Shown piece after piece: positions 1-8,652 of a DNA stretch of 64,000 nucleotides; the first letter of the stretch is position 1, and each line of letters opens with the position of its first letter. Source of the stretch: Stenotrophomonas lacuserhaii (GTDB taxonomy: Bacteria; Pseudomonadota; Gammaproteobacteria; Xanthomonadales; Xanthomonadaceae); assembly GCF_014836545.1 (NCBI RefSeq), contig NZ_JACSQS010000001.1, positions 424,928 through 488,927 on the forward strand, written 5' to 3'. The notes under the pieces were generated by a model, which made no database searches, had not been told where the DNA came from, and was given only the letters and a program-made list of their open reading frames with translations. The translations under genes and the position numbers were made by a program.

Positions 1-72
1 GGCCAAGGCCGCCACTTCGTCGATCGTCACGCCACTGGCTTTGCGGCGGACCGATTTCTTCGGCTTCTCCAA
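1..72 (-). CDS. LacI-family transcriptional regulator, N-terminal fragment (runs off the window)
   Basis: Read on the minus strand, the first bases encode a basic stretch followed by SGVTIDEVAALA, which matches the start of a LacI-type helix-turn-helix (TI-x-DVA-x-x-AGVS). The rest lies outside the window. A TTG at 72 gives a short basic leader; a GTG at 117 is an alternative, and a stop lies further upstream. The gene is divergent from the xylan-use operon that starts at about 184, the usual place for its sugar-acid or xylose-responsive repressor. Family assignment rests on about 24 residues, so the family is likely but the ligand is inference. Confidence 0.55.
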   Translation of the reverse strand, partial: MEKPKKSVRRKASGVTIDEVAALA

Positions 73-183
73 TACGCGCTCCCATTGTGCTTCGTGGCGC
101 CATCGCCAGCCGCGCACGTCCCGAGCTTACAAGGTTTACCGCCCGCGCTGCGGGGTCGCCCGGATGGCAAGCGGTGTCATTGG

Positions 184-2298
184 ATGCTGGCTGCCGTGGT
201 GGCCTTGATGGCCTGCATCGGCAGCGCGCAGGCAGAGGATGGCTACGCGCTCTGGATGCGCTATGTGCCCCTCGATGCCCCGCTTGCCGCCGCCTACCGC
301 ACGCAGCTGGCTGAAGTGGTGGCGCCTGATCACACACCGACCCAGCGTGCCGCACGCGAAGAGCTGGAGCGCGGCCTGGCCGGACTGCTCGGCAGCGCCC
401 CGCCCATGCGGGTTGCGGCGGCCACCGGCCCTGCCGTGGTGCTGGGTACGCCGCAGTCATCGCCATTGATCGCGCCGTTCGGCGAGCAGATTGCATCGCT
501 GGGCGGAGAGGGCTACCTGCTCGAACGTACGCGTCTGGCTGGGCACGATGTGGTGCTGGTGGCCGCTCGCACGGATATCGGCGTGCTGTACGGCACATTC
601 CATCTGCTGCGCCTGCTGCAGGCCGGCGCGGCACTGGACACCCTTGCGGTGCGCGAATCGCCGCAGCTCGGTCGGCGCGTACTCAACCACTGGGACGACC
701 TGGACGGGCACGTGGAACGCGGCTATGCAGGCCGCTCGCTGTGGGAGTGGCAGACCCTGCCGGAATGGCGCGACCCGCGCTATACCGACTACGCACGGGC
801 CAACGCGTCGGTGGGCATCAACGGCACGGTGCTGAACAACGTGAATGCCAGCGCGCAGAGCCTGGCGCCGGAGTATCTCGACAAGGCTGCGGCGCTGGCC
901 GACCTGTTCCGGCCCTACGGCATCCGCGTCTACCTGAGCGCGCGCTTCAGCGCGCCGATCGAACTGGGCGGGCTGGAAACCGCCGACCCCCTCGACCCGG
1001 CGGTACGACGGTGGTGGCGGGACAAGGCCGCGGAGATCTACAGCCGCATTCCGGATTTTGGCGGCCTGCTGGTAAAGGCCAATTCGGAAGGCCAGCCCGG
1101 CCCGCAGGACTACGGTCGTTCGCACGCCGAAGGTGCCAACCTGCTGGCCGATGCGCTGGCCCCGCATGGCGGCGTGGTGATGTGGCGGGCCTTCGTCTAT
1201 GCGCACGACGTTCCTGCAGACCGGGCCACGCAGGCCTATACCGAATTTGTCGGCCTGGACGGTGCCTTCCGCCCGAACGTGATCCTGCAGGTGAAGAACG
1301 GGCCGATTGATTTCCAGCCGCGGGAGCCGTTCCATCCGCTGTTCGGTGCCATGCCGCGTACCCCGCTGATGATGGAGGTCCAGATCACCAAGGAGTATCT
1401 CGGCTTCGCCACGCACCTGGTGTACCTGGGGCCACTGTACGAGGAAGTGCTGCACGCCGACGCCCATGCACGCGGCAAACGTTCCACCGTGGCGCAAACG
1501 CTCACCGGCATGGCCGGCGTCGCGAATATCGGCAACGATCGCACCTGGAGTGGATCGCACTTCGACCAGGCCAACTGGTACGCCTTCGGCCGTCTTGCGT
1601 GGAACCCCGGGCAGAGCGCCGCCGACATCGCGGCGGAGTGGGCGGCGATGACCTTCTCACCGGATCGCGAGGTGGTGCAGCCCATCGTCGGCATGATGAT
1701 GGGCTCGCGCGAGGCGGCAGTGAACTACATGACTCCGCTTGGCCTGCATCACCTGATGGCACGCGGACACCACCATGGCCCCGGTCCGTGGGTCGACGGC
1801 GGTCCGCGCGCGGACTGGACGTCGGTGTACTACCACCGCGCCGACCGCGATGGCATCGGCTTTGACCGCACGGCGCGCGGCAGCAATGCGGTGGCCCAAT
1901 ACGCACCGCACGTGGCAGACCGCTACGGTGACCTGCAGCAGGTCCCCGAATCGTTGCTGTTGTGGTTCCACCACCTGCCCTGGGACCACCGCATGGCGTC
2001 CGGCCAGACACTGTGGGACGAACTGGTCCGGCGCTATGCGCAGGGCGTGCGCGGTGTCGAGGACATGCAGAGCACCTGGGCAGGCCTGCGCGGCAGGGTG
2101 GATGCACAGCGCTACGCGCAGGTCGAAGCGTTCCTGCGCATCCAGCGCCGCGAAGCACAGTGGTGGCGCGATGCCAGCGTGGCGTATTTCCAGTCGGTCA
2201 GCGGCCGACCCTTGCCGGAGGGAGAGGCCACGCCACCGCATCCGCTGGCGTGGTACCAGGCCCAGCAGTCTCCGTCCGCGCCGGGAGATGGCCGATGA
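184..2298 (+). CDS. Alpha-glucuronidase, glycoside hydrolase family 67
   Basis: Removes 4-O-methyl-glucuronic acid from the non-reducing end of glucuronoxylo-oligosaccharides. Family landmarks are visible: the NSEGQPGP acid loop (codon near 1087), KNGPIDFQPREP with the predicted base Asp near 1309, and MMEVQITKEY with the second base Glu near 1375. The length of about 700 residues fits the family. A hydrophobic leader ending SAQA suggests export to the periplasm. The start is uncertain: ATG 184 gives a leader with no basic n-region, while TTG 85 or GTG 94 adds basic residues upstream, and the frame stays open to the window edge. The stop overlaps the next start (ATGA), so the two genes are translationally coupled. 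It is the first gene of the xylan-use operon. Confidence 0.93.
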   Translation: MLAAVVALMACIGSAQAEDGYALWMRYVPLDAPLAAAYRTQLAEVVAPDHTPTQRAAREELERGLAGLLGSAPPMRVAAATGPAVVLGTPQSSPLIAPFGEQIASLGGEGYLLERTRLAGHDVVLVAARTDIGVLYGTFHLLRLLQAGAALDTLAVRESPQLGRRVLNHWDDLDGHVERGYAGRSLWEWQTLPEWRDPRYTDYARANASVGINGTVLNNVNASAQSLAPEYLDKAAALADLFRPYGIRVYLSARFSAPIELGGLETADPLDPAVRRWWRDKAAEIYSRIPDFGGLLVKANSEGQPGPQDYGRSHAEGANLLADALAPHGGVVMWRAFVYAHDVPADRATQAYTEFVGLDGAFRPNVILQVKNGPIDFQPREPFHPLFGAMPRTPLMMEVQITKEYLGFATHLVYLGPLYEEVLHADAHARGKRSTVAQTLTGMAGVANIGNDRTWSGSHFDQANWYAFGRLAWNPGQSAADIAAEWAAMTFSPDREVVQPIVGMMMGSREAAVNYMTPLGLHHLMARGHHHGPGPWVDGGPRADWTSVYYHRADRDGIGFDRTARGSNAVAQYAPHVADRYGDLQQVPESLLLWFHHLPWDHRMASGQTLWDELVRRYAQGVRGVEDMQSTWAGLRGRVDAQRYAQVEAFLRIQRREAQWWRDASVAYFQSVSGRPLPEGEATPPHPLAWYQAQQSPSAPGDGR

Positions 2299-4277
2299 GC
2301 CGGGCAGCGTGGAGGGGCTGGCTGCTGGCGATCACGCTGGGCTGCTGCGCAGGGCCCGCACCGGCGCAGCACACGATGGCGCCGTTGCTGCATCCGCTGT
2401 TCCAGGATCACGCCGTCCTGCAGCGGGACCAGCCGATTCGGGTCTGGGGGACTGCCGCTTCGGGCGTCAGCCTCCGGGTGGAGCTGGCCGGCCGGACAGC
2501 CACCGCCCGCGCCGATGACAGCGGCCATTGGCGGGCCATGCTGCCGCCGCTGGCGGCAGGCGGCCCGTACGAGCTGGCGATCCGGGCCGGGAATGCCGTC
2601 CAGGTCGTGCGCGATGTGCAGATGGGCGATGTCTGGCTGTGTTCCGGGCAGTCGAACATGGAGCTTCCGGTCTGGCGCGCGCTCGACGCAGCCAGCGAAA
2701 TCGCTGCCGCCACGCAGCCGATGATCCGCCTGTTCACCGTGCCGAAGGCGGTGGCCGTTTCGCCACGACAGGAGTTTGCAGGACCCGTTGCCTGGCACGC
2801 CGCATCGCCGGACACCGTGCGGGACTTCTCCGCTGCCTGCTTCTACTTCGCACGCGAGCTGCAGAAGACCGTCGCGGTACCGATGGGGCTGATCCAGGCG
2901 GCGTGGGGCGGTTCCCGCATCGAGGCATGGACCAGCGCCTCTGGCCTGCGCCGACAGGACGGCATGGACCCGGCGCTGGACGTACTGGCGCTGTACGCAA
3001 CCGATCCGGTGGCCGCCAACGCCCGATGGGGCCGACACTGGCAACAGTGGTGGTCCACGCACATGGGCGCGGGCGCCGATGAAAGCCCGTGGCAGCCCGC
3101 GGCAGATCGCACTGGCTGGCAGCAAGCGCCGTCCCTGCTGGGGGCATGGGAGCACTGGGGCGTGCCTGCGCTTTCCCGCTACAACGGCATGGTCTGGTAC
3201 CGCAGCCAGGTGACCCTGACCGTGGCGCAGGCAGGGCAGGGCGCACGCCTTGAACTGGGTGCGGTGGATGAGACGGACATGACCTGGGTGAACGGCGTGG
3301 CCGTGGGCAGCGAGAACGCGCCCGGTTCGGCGCGGTCCTACGCGCTGTCAGCCGGCTTGCTGAAGGCTGGTGCCAACACGGTGGTGATCAACGTGCTGGA
3401 TACCTATGGCGATGGCGGCCTGGCAGGCCCTGCAAGCGCCCACGCGGTGGTGCTGGACGATGGCACGCGCCTGGTGCTGGACGCACCGTGGCAGTACCAG
3501 CCAGCGCCCACGGCGCAGGCCCCACCGCTGGCGCCGTGGCATGCCGCCACGGGCGTGTCCACGCTCCACAACGGCATGATCGCCCCGCTGGGCCAGCCTG
3601 GGCTGCGCGGAATGCTGTGGTACCAGGGCGAATCCAACACTGGCGACGGCGCGGCCTATGCGGCACGCCTGCGCGGCCTGCGCGATGACTGGCGCGGGCA
3701 GTTCGGTGCGCAGATGCCGTTGCTGGTGGTGCAGCTGGCCGGCTATGGCCAACCGCCCGCAGCACCGGTGGAAAGCGGCTGGGCACAGGTCCGCGAGGCG
3801 CAGCGGCGGGTCGTGGCGGAGGACCCGCACACCGGCCTCGCGCTGGCGATCGACATCGGCGACGCCTACGACATCCATCCGCCCAACAAACAGGAACTGG
3901 GCCGGCGCCTGGCGCGCGTGGCACGCCACGTCGTCTACGGCGAGCGCGCGATCGCCCCGTCCGGCCCGACCGCACGCACGGCATCGCGTACTCCTGCGGG
4001 GGTAAGGATCGCCTTCGATGATGTCACCGGCGCCCTGGCCACCACCGGTGCCAACGGACCCATGGGCTTCGAACTATGCGATGCGCAGGCGCGGCAATGC
4101 ACCTACGCGGAGGCGCTGCTGGACGGTCATGACGTGGTGCTGCGCAGCCCGCAGCCAGTGCCCGGCGCGCGCGTGCGCTACTGCTGGGCCGATGGCCCGA
4201 TCTGCACGCTGCGCGATCGCAGCGGCGCACCGGCCGGCCCCTTTGAACTATCCCTCGACGCTGCGGAGATTCCATGA
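2295..4277 (+). CDS. Secreted SGNH-type sialate O-acetylesterase-like acetylesterase, probably acting on acetylated xylan
   Basis: 660 residues starting at an ATG that overlaps the GH67 stop. A signal peptide ends near GPAPAQ. The SGNH block I motif CSGQSNMELPV (Ser nucleophile) and WYQGESN are present, with a DIHPPNKQELG Asp-x-His catalytic block near the C-terminus. A jelly-roll-like insert separates the two halves, as in sialate O-acetylesterase family proteins. Annotated family names mention sialic acid, but placement between GH67 and GH43 in a xylan operon makes O-acetyl removal from xylo-oligosaccharides the better inference. The stop overlaps the next start by four bases. Confidence 0.88.
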   Translation: MSRAAWRGWLLAITLGCCAGPAPAQHTMAPLLHPLFQDHAVLQRDQPIRVWGTAASGVSLRVELAGRTATARADDSGHWRAMLPPLAAGGPYELAIRAGNAVQVVRDVQMGDVWLCSGQSNMELPVWRALDAASEIAAATQPMIRLFTVPKAVAVSPRQEFAGPVAWHAASPDTVRDFSAACFYFARELQKTVAVPMGLIQAAWGGSRIEAWTSASGLRRQDGMDPALDVLALYATDPVAANARWGRHWQQWWSTHMGAGADESPWQPAADRTGWQQAPSLLGAWEHWGVPALSRYNGMVWYRSQVTLTVAQAGQGARLELGAVDETDMTWVNGVAVGSENAPGSARSYALSAGLLKAGANTVVINVLDTYGDGGLAGPASAHAVVLDDGTRLVLDAPWQYQPAPTAQAPPLAPWHAATGVSTLHNGMIAPLGQPGLRGMLWYQGESNTGDGAAYAARLRGLRDDWRGQFGAQMPLLVVQLAGYGQPPAAPVESGWAQVREAQRRVVAEDPHTGLALAIDIGDAYDIHPPNKQELGRRLARVARHVVYGERAIAPSGPTARTASRTPAGVRIAFDDVTGALATTGANGPMGFELCDAQARQCTYAEALLDGHDVVLRSPQPVPGARVRYCWADGPICTLRDRSGAPAGPFELSLDAAEIP

Positions 4278-5974
4278 TGCTGACGCGCCTGCTGCTTGCC
4301 ACGATGATCCTGTTGTCGGCCGCTGCGACGCCGCCGCTGCGGGCCGCGCCTGCGCCACCGGTTCATTTCGACTGGTTCGAGTACACCGGTCGGGACGTTG
4401 CCTTCGAAGCGCCCCTGCCACCCGGGCACTACCGCAACCCGATCCTCGCCGGCTTCCACGCCGACCCCAGCATCACCCGTGCGAACGGCCGCTACTACCT
4501 GGTCAATTCCAGCTTTACCTACTTCCCCGGTATACCCGTTTTCGAAAGTGTGGACCTGGTGCACTGGAAGCAGGTCGGCAACGTCATCGACCGACCGACG
4601 CAGTTGGATTTCGATGGCCTGAGCGTGTCGCGTGGCATATTCGCTCCGGCGATCTCCTACCACGACGGCCTGTTCCATGTGGTCACCACCGCAGTGGACA
4701 GTGGCGGCAACTTCATCGCTACCGCAAGCGATCCTGCCGGGCCGTGGTCAGACCCGCACTGGCTGCCGGGCGTGGAGGGCATCGATCCTTCGCTGTTCTT
4801 CGACGACGACGGCCGCGTCTACCTGCTGAACAATGACGTGCCGCCCGGTTTGCCGCGCTACGAGGGCCACCGTGCGATCTGGATGCAGCAGATCGACATG
4901 GACAACTACGCGCCGATGGGCCCGCGCAAGGTGCTGATCGACGGCGGCGTGGAGCCGGCGAAGAACCCGATCTGGATCGAAGGACCTCACCTGTACAAAC
5001 GCGAGGGCTGGTATTACCTGTCCGATGCAGAGGGCGGCACCGGGCCGCAGCATTCGCAGGTGGTGCTGCGCAGCCGTGATGTCTGGGGACCTTATGTCCC
5101 GTATGCGCGCAACCCCATCCTGACCCAGCGCGATCTGCCGGAGGACCGGCCACTGCCGATCACCAATGCCGGCCATGCGGACCTGGTGGAGGGACCGGAT
5201 GGGTCGTGGTGGGCGGTGTTCCTTGCCAGCCGCAACTATGCCAAGCGCCACTACAACACAGGCCGGGAGACCTACCTGCTGCCGGTCCGATGGCGCGATG
5301 GCTGGCCGGTGATCCTGCCAGCCGGCCAGACCATTCCGTATACGCTCAAGGCACCGTCATGGATGCAGGGCGATGCGTCGCAGGCACCGTTCACCGGCAA
5401 CTTCGTCGATCGCGATGAGTTCGATGCGCCGACGCTCGGCAGCGGCTGGCTGCGCGTGCGTGTGCCCAAGCGACCATGGGCAGACCTGCGCGAGCACCCC
5501 GGCGCGCTGACGGTGCACCCGCTGGCGGAAGACCTCGACACGCTGCGCAACCCCGCCTTCCTGGGCCGACGCCAGCAGCACCTGCGCTTCGAGGCCAGCA
5601 CCGCGATGAGCCACCCGGCAGCAGGCGTGGCGGCTGGCTTGGCTGCCTTCCAGAGTGAAACGTACTGGTATTTCCTTGGCGTCCGCCGCCTCGGCGCTGA
5701 TCGCGTGACGGTCTTCTTGGAAGGACGCGACGGCGGCGGGACGACCCGGCTGCTGGCCACCCGCGATGTGGACGCGAGCGCTTCGCTGCGGCTGAAGATC
5801 ACCGGTGACGAAGCCCGCTATGCCTTTGCCTTCGACAGCGGCGACGGGCACGGCTGGCAGACCCTCGCAGCCGAGGTGGATGGAACGGTATTGAGTACTG
5901 ATCGCGCAGGCGGCTTCGTGGGCGCTCTGCTGGGACCATTCGCACGCGATGAGCGTGCCTTGAGGAGTAAATGA
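4274..5974 (+). CDS. Glycoside hydrolase family 43 beta-xylosidase/arabinofuranosidase, exported
   Basis: 566 residues with a signal peptide (cleavage after LRA). The five-bladed GH43 catalytic domain starts at HYRNPILAGFHADPSI. Predicted catalytic residues are Asp64 (general base, HADPS), Asp171 (pKa modulator, GIDPSLFF) and Glu236 (acid, WIEGPHLY). A C-terminal beta-sandwich from about residue 375 resembles the extra domain of GH43 xylosidases. It would release xylose or arabinose from xylan fragments in the periplasm. It is coupled by ATGA overlaps to genes on both sides. Exact specificity (xylosidase versus arabinofuranosidase) cannot be told by eye. Confidence 0.92.
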   Translation: MMLTRLLLATMILLSAAATPPLRAAPAPPVHFDWFEYTGRDVAFEAPLPPGHYRNPILAGFHADPSITRANGRYYLVNSSFTYFPGIPVFESVDLVHWKQVGNVIDRPTQLDFDGLSVSRGIFAPAISYHDGLFHVVTTAVDSGGNFIATASDPAGPWSDPHWLPGVEGIDPSLFFDDDGRVYLLNNDVPPGLPRYEGHRAIWMQQIDMDNYAPMGPRKVLIDGGVEPAKNPIWIEGPHLYKREGWYYLSDAEGGTGPQHSQVVLRSRDVWGPYVPYARNPILTQRDLPEDRPLPITNAGHADLVEGPDGSWWAVFLASRNYAKRHYNTGRETYLLPVRWRDGWPVILPAGQTIPYTLKAPSWMQGDASQAPFTGNFVDRDEFDAPTLGSGWLRVRVPKRPWADLREHPGALTVHPLAEDLDTLRNPAFLGRRQQHLRFEASTAMSHPAAGVAAGLAAFQSETYWYFLGVRRLGADRVTVFLEGRDGGGTTRLLATRDVDASASLRLKITGDEARYAFAFDSGDGHGWQTLAAEVDGTVLSTDRAGGFVGALLGPFARDERALRSK

Positions 5975-8652
5975 TGACGCGCACGCCCCGGCTCCCGATG
6001 TTCCGCACGCTGGCGCTGTGCGCCGCCATCGCCTTGAGCAGCGTCGGCCAGGCGGCCGAAGCCCAGCCCTGGCGTGACACTGCGGCAAGCTTTGAAAGCC
6101 GCGCCGCCGCGCTGGTGGCGCAGATGACCCTGGAGGAAAAAGCGGCGCAGATGCAGAACGCCGCGCCCGCCATCGAGCGCCTCGGCGTTCCCGCCTACGA
6201 CTGGTGGAACGAAGGCCTGCACGGGGTGGCACGCGCAGGGCAGGCGACGGTCTTCCCACAGGCCATCGGACTGGCCGCCACCTTCGACGTGCCGCTGGTG
6301 CGCCAGGTGGCCACCACCATCAGTGACGAAGCGCGGGCCAAGCATCACCAGTTCGTCCGCGAGGGATCACATGGCCGCTACCAGGGGCTGACCTACTGGT
6401 CGCCGAACATCAACATCTTCCGCGACCCACGCTGGGGCCGCGGCCAGGAAACCTACGGCGAAGACCCGTACCTCACCGCGCGCATGGGCGTGGCCTTCGT
6501 GCACGGACTGCAGGGCGACGACCCGGTGTACCGCAAGCTCGATGCCACGGCCAAGCATCTGGCCGTGCACAGCGGGCCGGAGGCCGACCGCCACCACTTC
6601 GATGCCCGCCCCAGCAAGCGCGATCTGCATGACACCTACCTGCCGGCCTTCGAAGCGCTGGTGAAGGAGGGCCAGGTGGATGCGGTGATGGGCGCTTACA
6701 ACCGCGTGTACGGCGAGTCCGCCAGCGCCAGCCGCTTCCTGCTGCGCGAAGTACTGCGCCGTGACTGGGGATTCAAGGGTTACGTGGTGTCCGACTGCTG
6801 GGCCATCGTGGATATCTGGAAGCATCACAGAATCGTTCCCAGCCGTGAAGCCGCCGCGGCATTGGCGGTCAAGAACGGTACCGAACTGGAGTGTGGCCAG
6901 GAGTACGCCACGCTGCCTGCCGCGGTACGGCAAGGCCTGATCACGGAAGCAGAAATCGACGATGCGGTGACCCGGCTGTTCACCGCGCGGATGCGGCTGG
7001 GCATGTTCGACCCGGCCGAACGGGTGCGCTGGGCGCGGATCCCCGCATCGGTGAACCAGGCCCCGGCGCACGATGCGCTGGCCTTGAAGGCCGCGCAGGA
7101 ATCGCTGGTACTGCTGAAGAACGAAGGCGTGCTGCCGCTGTCACGCGACCTCAAGCGCATCGCCGTGGTCGGCCCCACCGCCGATGACACCATGGCACTG
7201 CTCGGCAACTACTTCGGCACCCCGGCCGCACCGGTGACCGTCCTGCAGGGAATACGCGATGCAGCGAAGGGCATCGAGGTGCGCTACGCACGCGGTGTGG
7301 ACCTGGTTGAAGGGCGCGACGATCCCAACGCCACCCCGCTGATCGAAGCGGCCTACCTGCGGCCGTCGGCCGACTCGCCGGAACGGGGCCTGCGCGGTGA
7401 GTACTTCCGTACGGCCGATCTGTCCGGCACCCCGGCCCTGGTGCGCACCGATGCCCAGATCGGCTTCCGCTGGGATCGCGGTTCACCGACCGACAACCTG
7501 CTGGCCCGCGGTGAAGCCGCGCCGGGGCAGGGGATTCCCAGCGATGGTTTCAGCATCCGCTGGAGTGGCGAACTGGTGCCGCCGGTGTCCGGGCGCTACC
7601 GCATAGAAGCAGCAGCCGATGACGGCTACCGCCTGTACATCGATGGCAAGCGGGTACTGGACCGGTGGGGTGACAGCGATCGCCTGCAGGGCGATGGCGT
7701 GGAACTGGACCTGCAGGCCGGACGCGCCTATGCGCTGAGGCTCGAGTATTTCGATGCCGAGCGCGATGCCGGCGTGCGGCTGGGCTGGCGCATGCCGGGC
7801 GCGAAGCCGCCCTTCGAGGAAGCGGTGGACGCAGCCCGCGAAGCGGACGTGGTGGTGTTTGTCGGCGGGCTGACCGGCGATGTGGAAGGCGAAGAAATGA
7901 AGGTCAACTACCCCGGTTTCGCCGGCGGTGACCGTACCGATCTGCGCCTGCCCGCGCCGCAGCGTGCACTGCTGGAAGCGCTGCATGCCACCGGCAAGCC
8001 GGTGGTGATGGTGCTGACCGGCGGCTCCGCGCTGGCCGTGGACTGGGCCGATACGAATGTGCCGGCAATCCTGATGAGCTGGTACCCCGGGCAACGAGGT
8101 GGCACCGCCGTAGGCCAGGCCCTGTTTGGCGACGTCAACCCCGGCGGACGCCTTCCGGTCACCTTCTACAAGGCGGGCCAGACGATGCCGGCGTTCGACG
8201 ATTACACGATGGAAGGCCGCACCTACCGCTATTTCCGTGGCGCCCCGCTGTACCCGTTTGGACACGGGCTGTCCTACACGCGGTTCGACTACGGCACGCT
8301 GCAGCTCGATTCCGCCCGCATCGGCGACGACGGGACGCTCAAGGTGCAGGTCGAGATAACCAACGCCGGCAAGCGCCCGGGCGATGAAGTCGTGCAGTTG
8401 TATGTGCGGCGCATGCAGGCACAGCCCGGCGATGCCCAGCAGGAGCTGCGCGGGTTCCAGCGTGTCCACCTGGCCCCGGGCGAGCGGCGCACGGTCGCCT
8501 TTGATCTGCAGGCGAAGGACGCCCTGCGCCAGTACGACGAGGTCCGCGCAGCGTATGCCGTGCCGGCCGGGTCCTACGAGGCAAGGGTAGGCAGCTCCAG
8601 CACCGACATCCGCGCGACAAGCAGGTTCACCGTGGAGGCCGGCCGTGACTGA
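5971..8652 (+). CDS. Glycoside hydrolase family 3 protein with inserted PA14 domain (beta-glucosidase/xylosidase)
   Basis: 893 residues with a signal peptide ending near QAAEA. The N-terminal GH3 barrel includes GYVVSDCWAI, where Asp275 is the predicted nucleophile. A PA14 domain (about residues 473-609, LRGEYFR to LGWRMPG) is inserted in the second GH3 domain, as known for some family-3 enzymes where it shapes the substrate pocket. A fibronectin-III-like domain follows from about residue 772 (VEITNAGKRPGDEVVQLYV). In this operon it most likely cleaves xylobiose or short xylo-oligosaccharides. The start overlaps the GH43 stop, and its own stop lies inside the next gene. Confidence 0.93.
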   Translation: MMTRTPRLPMFRTLALCAAIALSSVGQAAEAQPWRDTAASFESRAAALVAQMTLEEKAAQMQNAAPAIERLGVPAYDWWNEGLHGVARAGQATVFPQAIGLAATFDVPLVRQVATTISDEARAKHHQFVREGSHGRYQGLTYWSPNINIFRDPRWGRGQETYGEDPYLTARMGVAFVHGLQGDDPVYRKLDATAKHLAVHSGPEADRHHFDARPSKRDLHDTYLPAFEALVKEGQVDAVMGAYNRVYGESASASRFLLREVLRRDWGFKGYVVSDCWAIVDIWKHHRIVPSREAAAALAVKNGTELECGQEYATLPAAVRQGLITEAEIDDAVTRLFTARMRLGMFDPAERVRWARIPASVNQAPAHDALALKAAQESLVLLKNEGVLPLSRDLKRIAVVGPTADDTMALLGNYFGTPAAPVTVLQGIRDAAKGIEVRYARGVDLVEGRDDPNATPLIEAAYLRPSADSPERGLRGEYFRTADLSGTPALVRTDAQIGFRWDRGSPTDNLLARGEAAPGQGIPSDGFSIRWSGELVPPVSGRYRIEAAADDGYRLYIDGKRVLDRWGDSDRLQGDGVELDLQAGRAYALRLEYFDAERDAGVRLGWRMPGAKPPFEEAVDAAREADVVVFVGGLTGDVEGEEMKVNYPGFAGGDRTDLRLPAPQRALLEALHATGKPVVMVLTGGSALAVDWADTNVPAILMSWYPGQRGGTAVGQALFGDVNPGGRLPVTFYKAGQTMPAFDDYTMEGRTYRYFRGAPLYPFGHGLSYTRFDYGTLQLDSARIGDDGTLKVQVEITNAGKRPGDEVVQLYVRRMQAQPGDAQQELRGFQRVHLAPGERRTVAFDLQAKDALRQYDEVRAAYAVPAGSYEARVGSSSTDIRATSRFTVEAGRD

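Noticed and set aside
457-1560. Long antisense frame within the GH67 gene
   Set aside because: Long minus-strand frames are expected opposite G+C-rich genes; no domain is recognisable and GH67 is certain.
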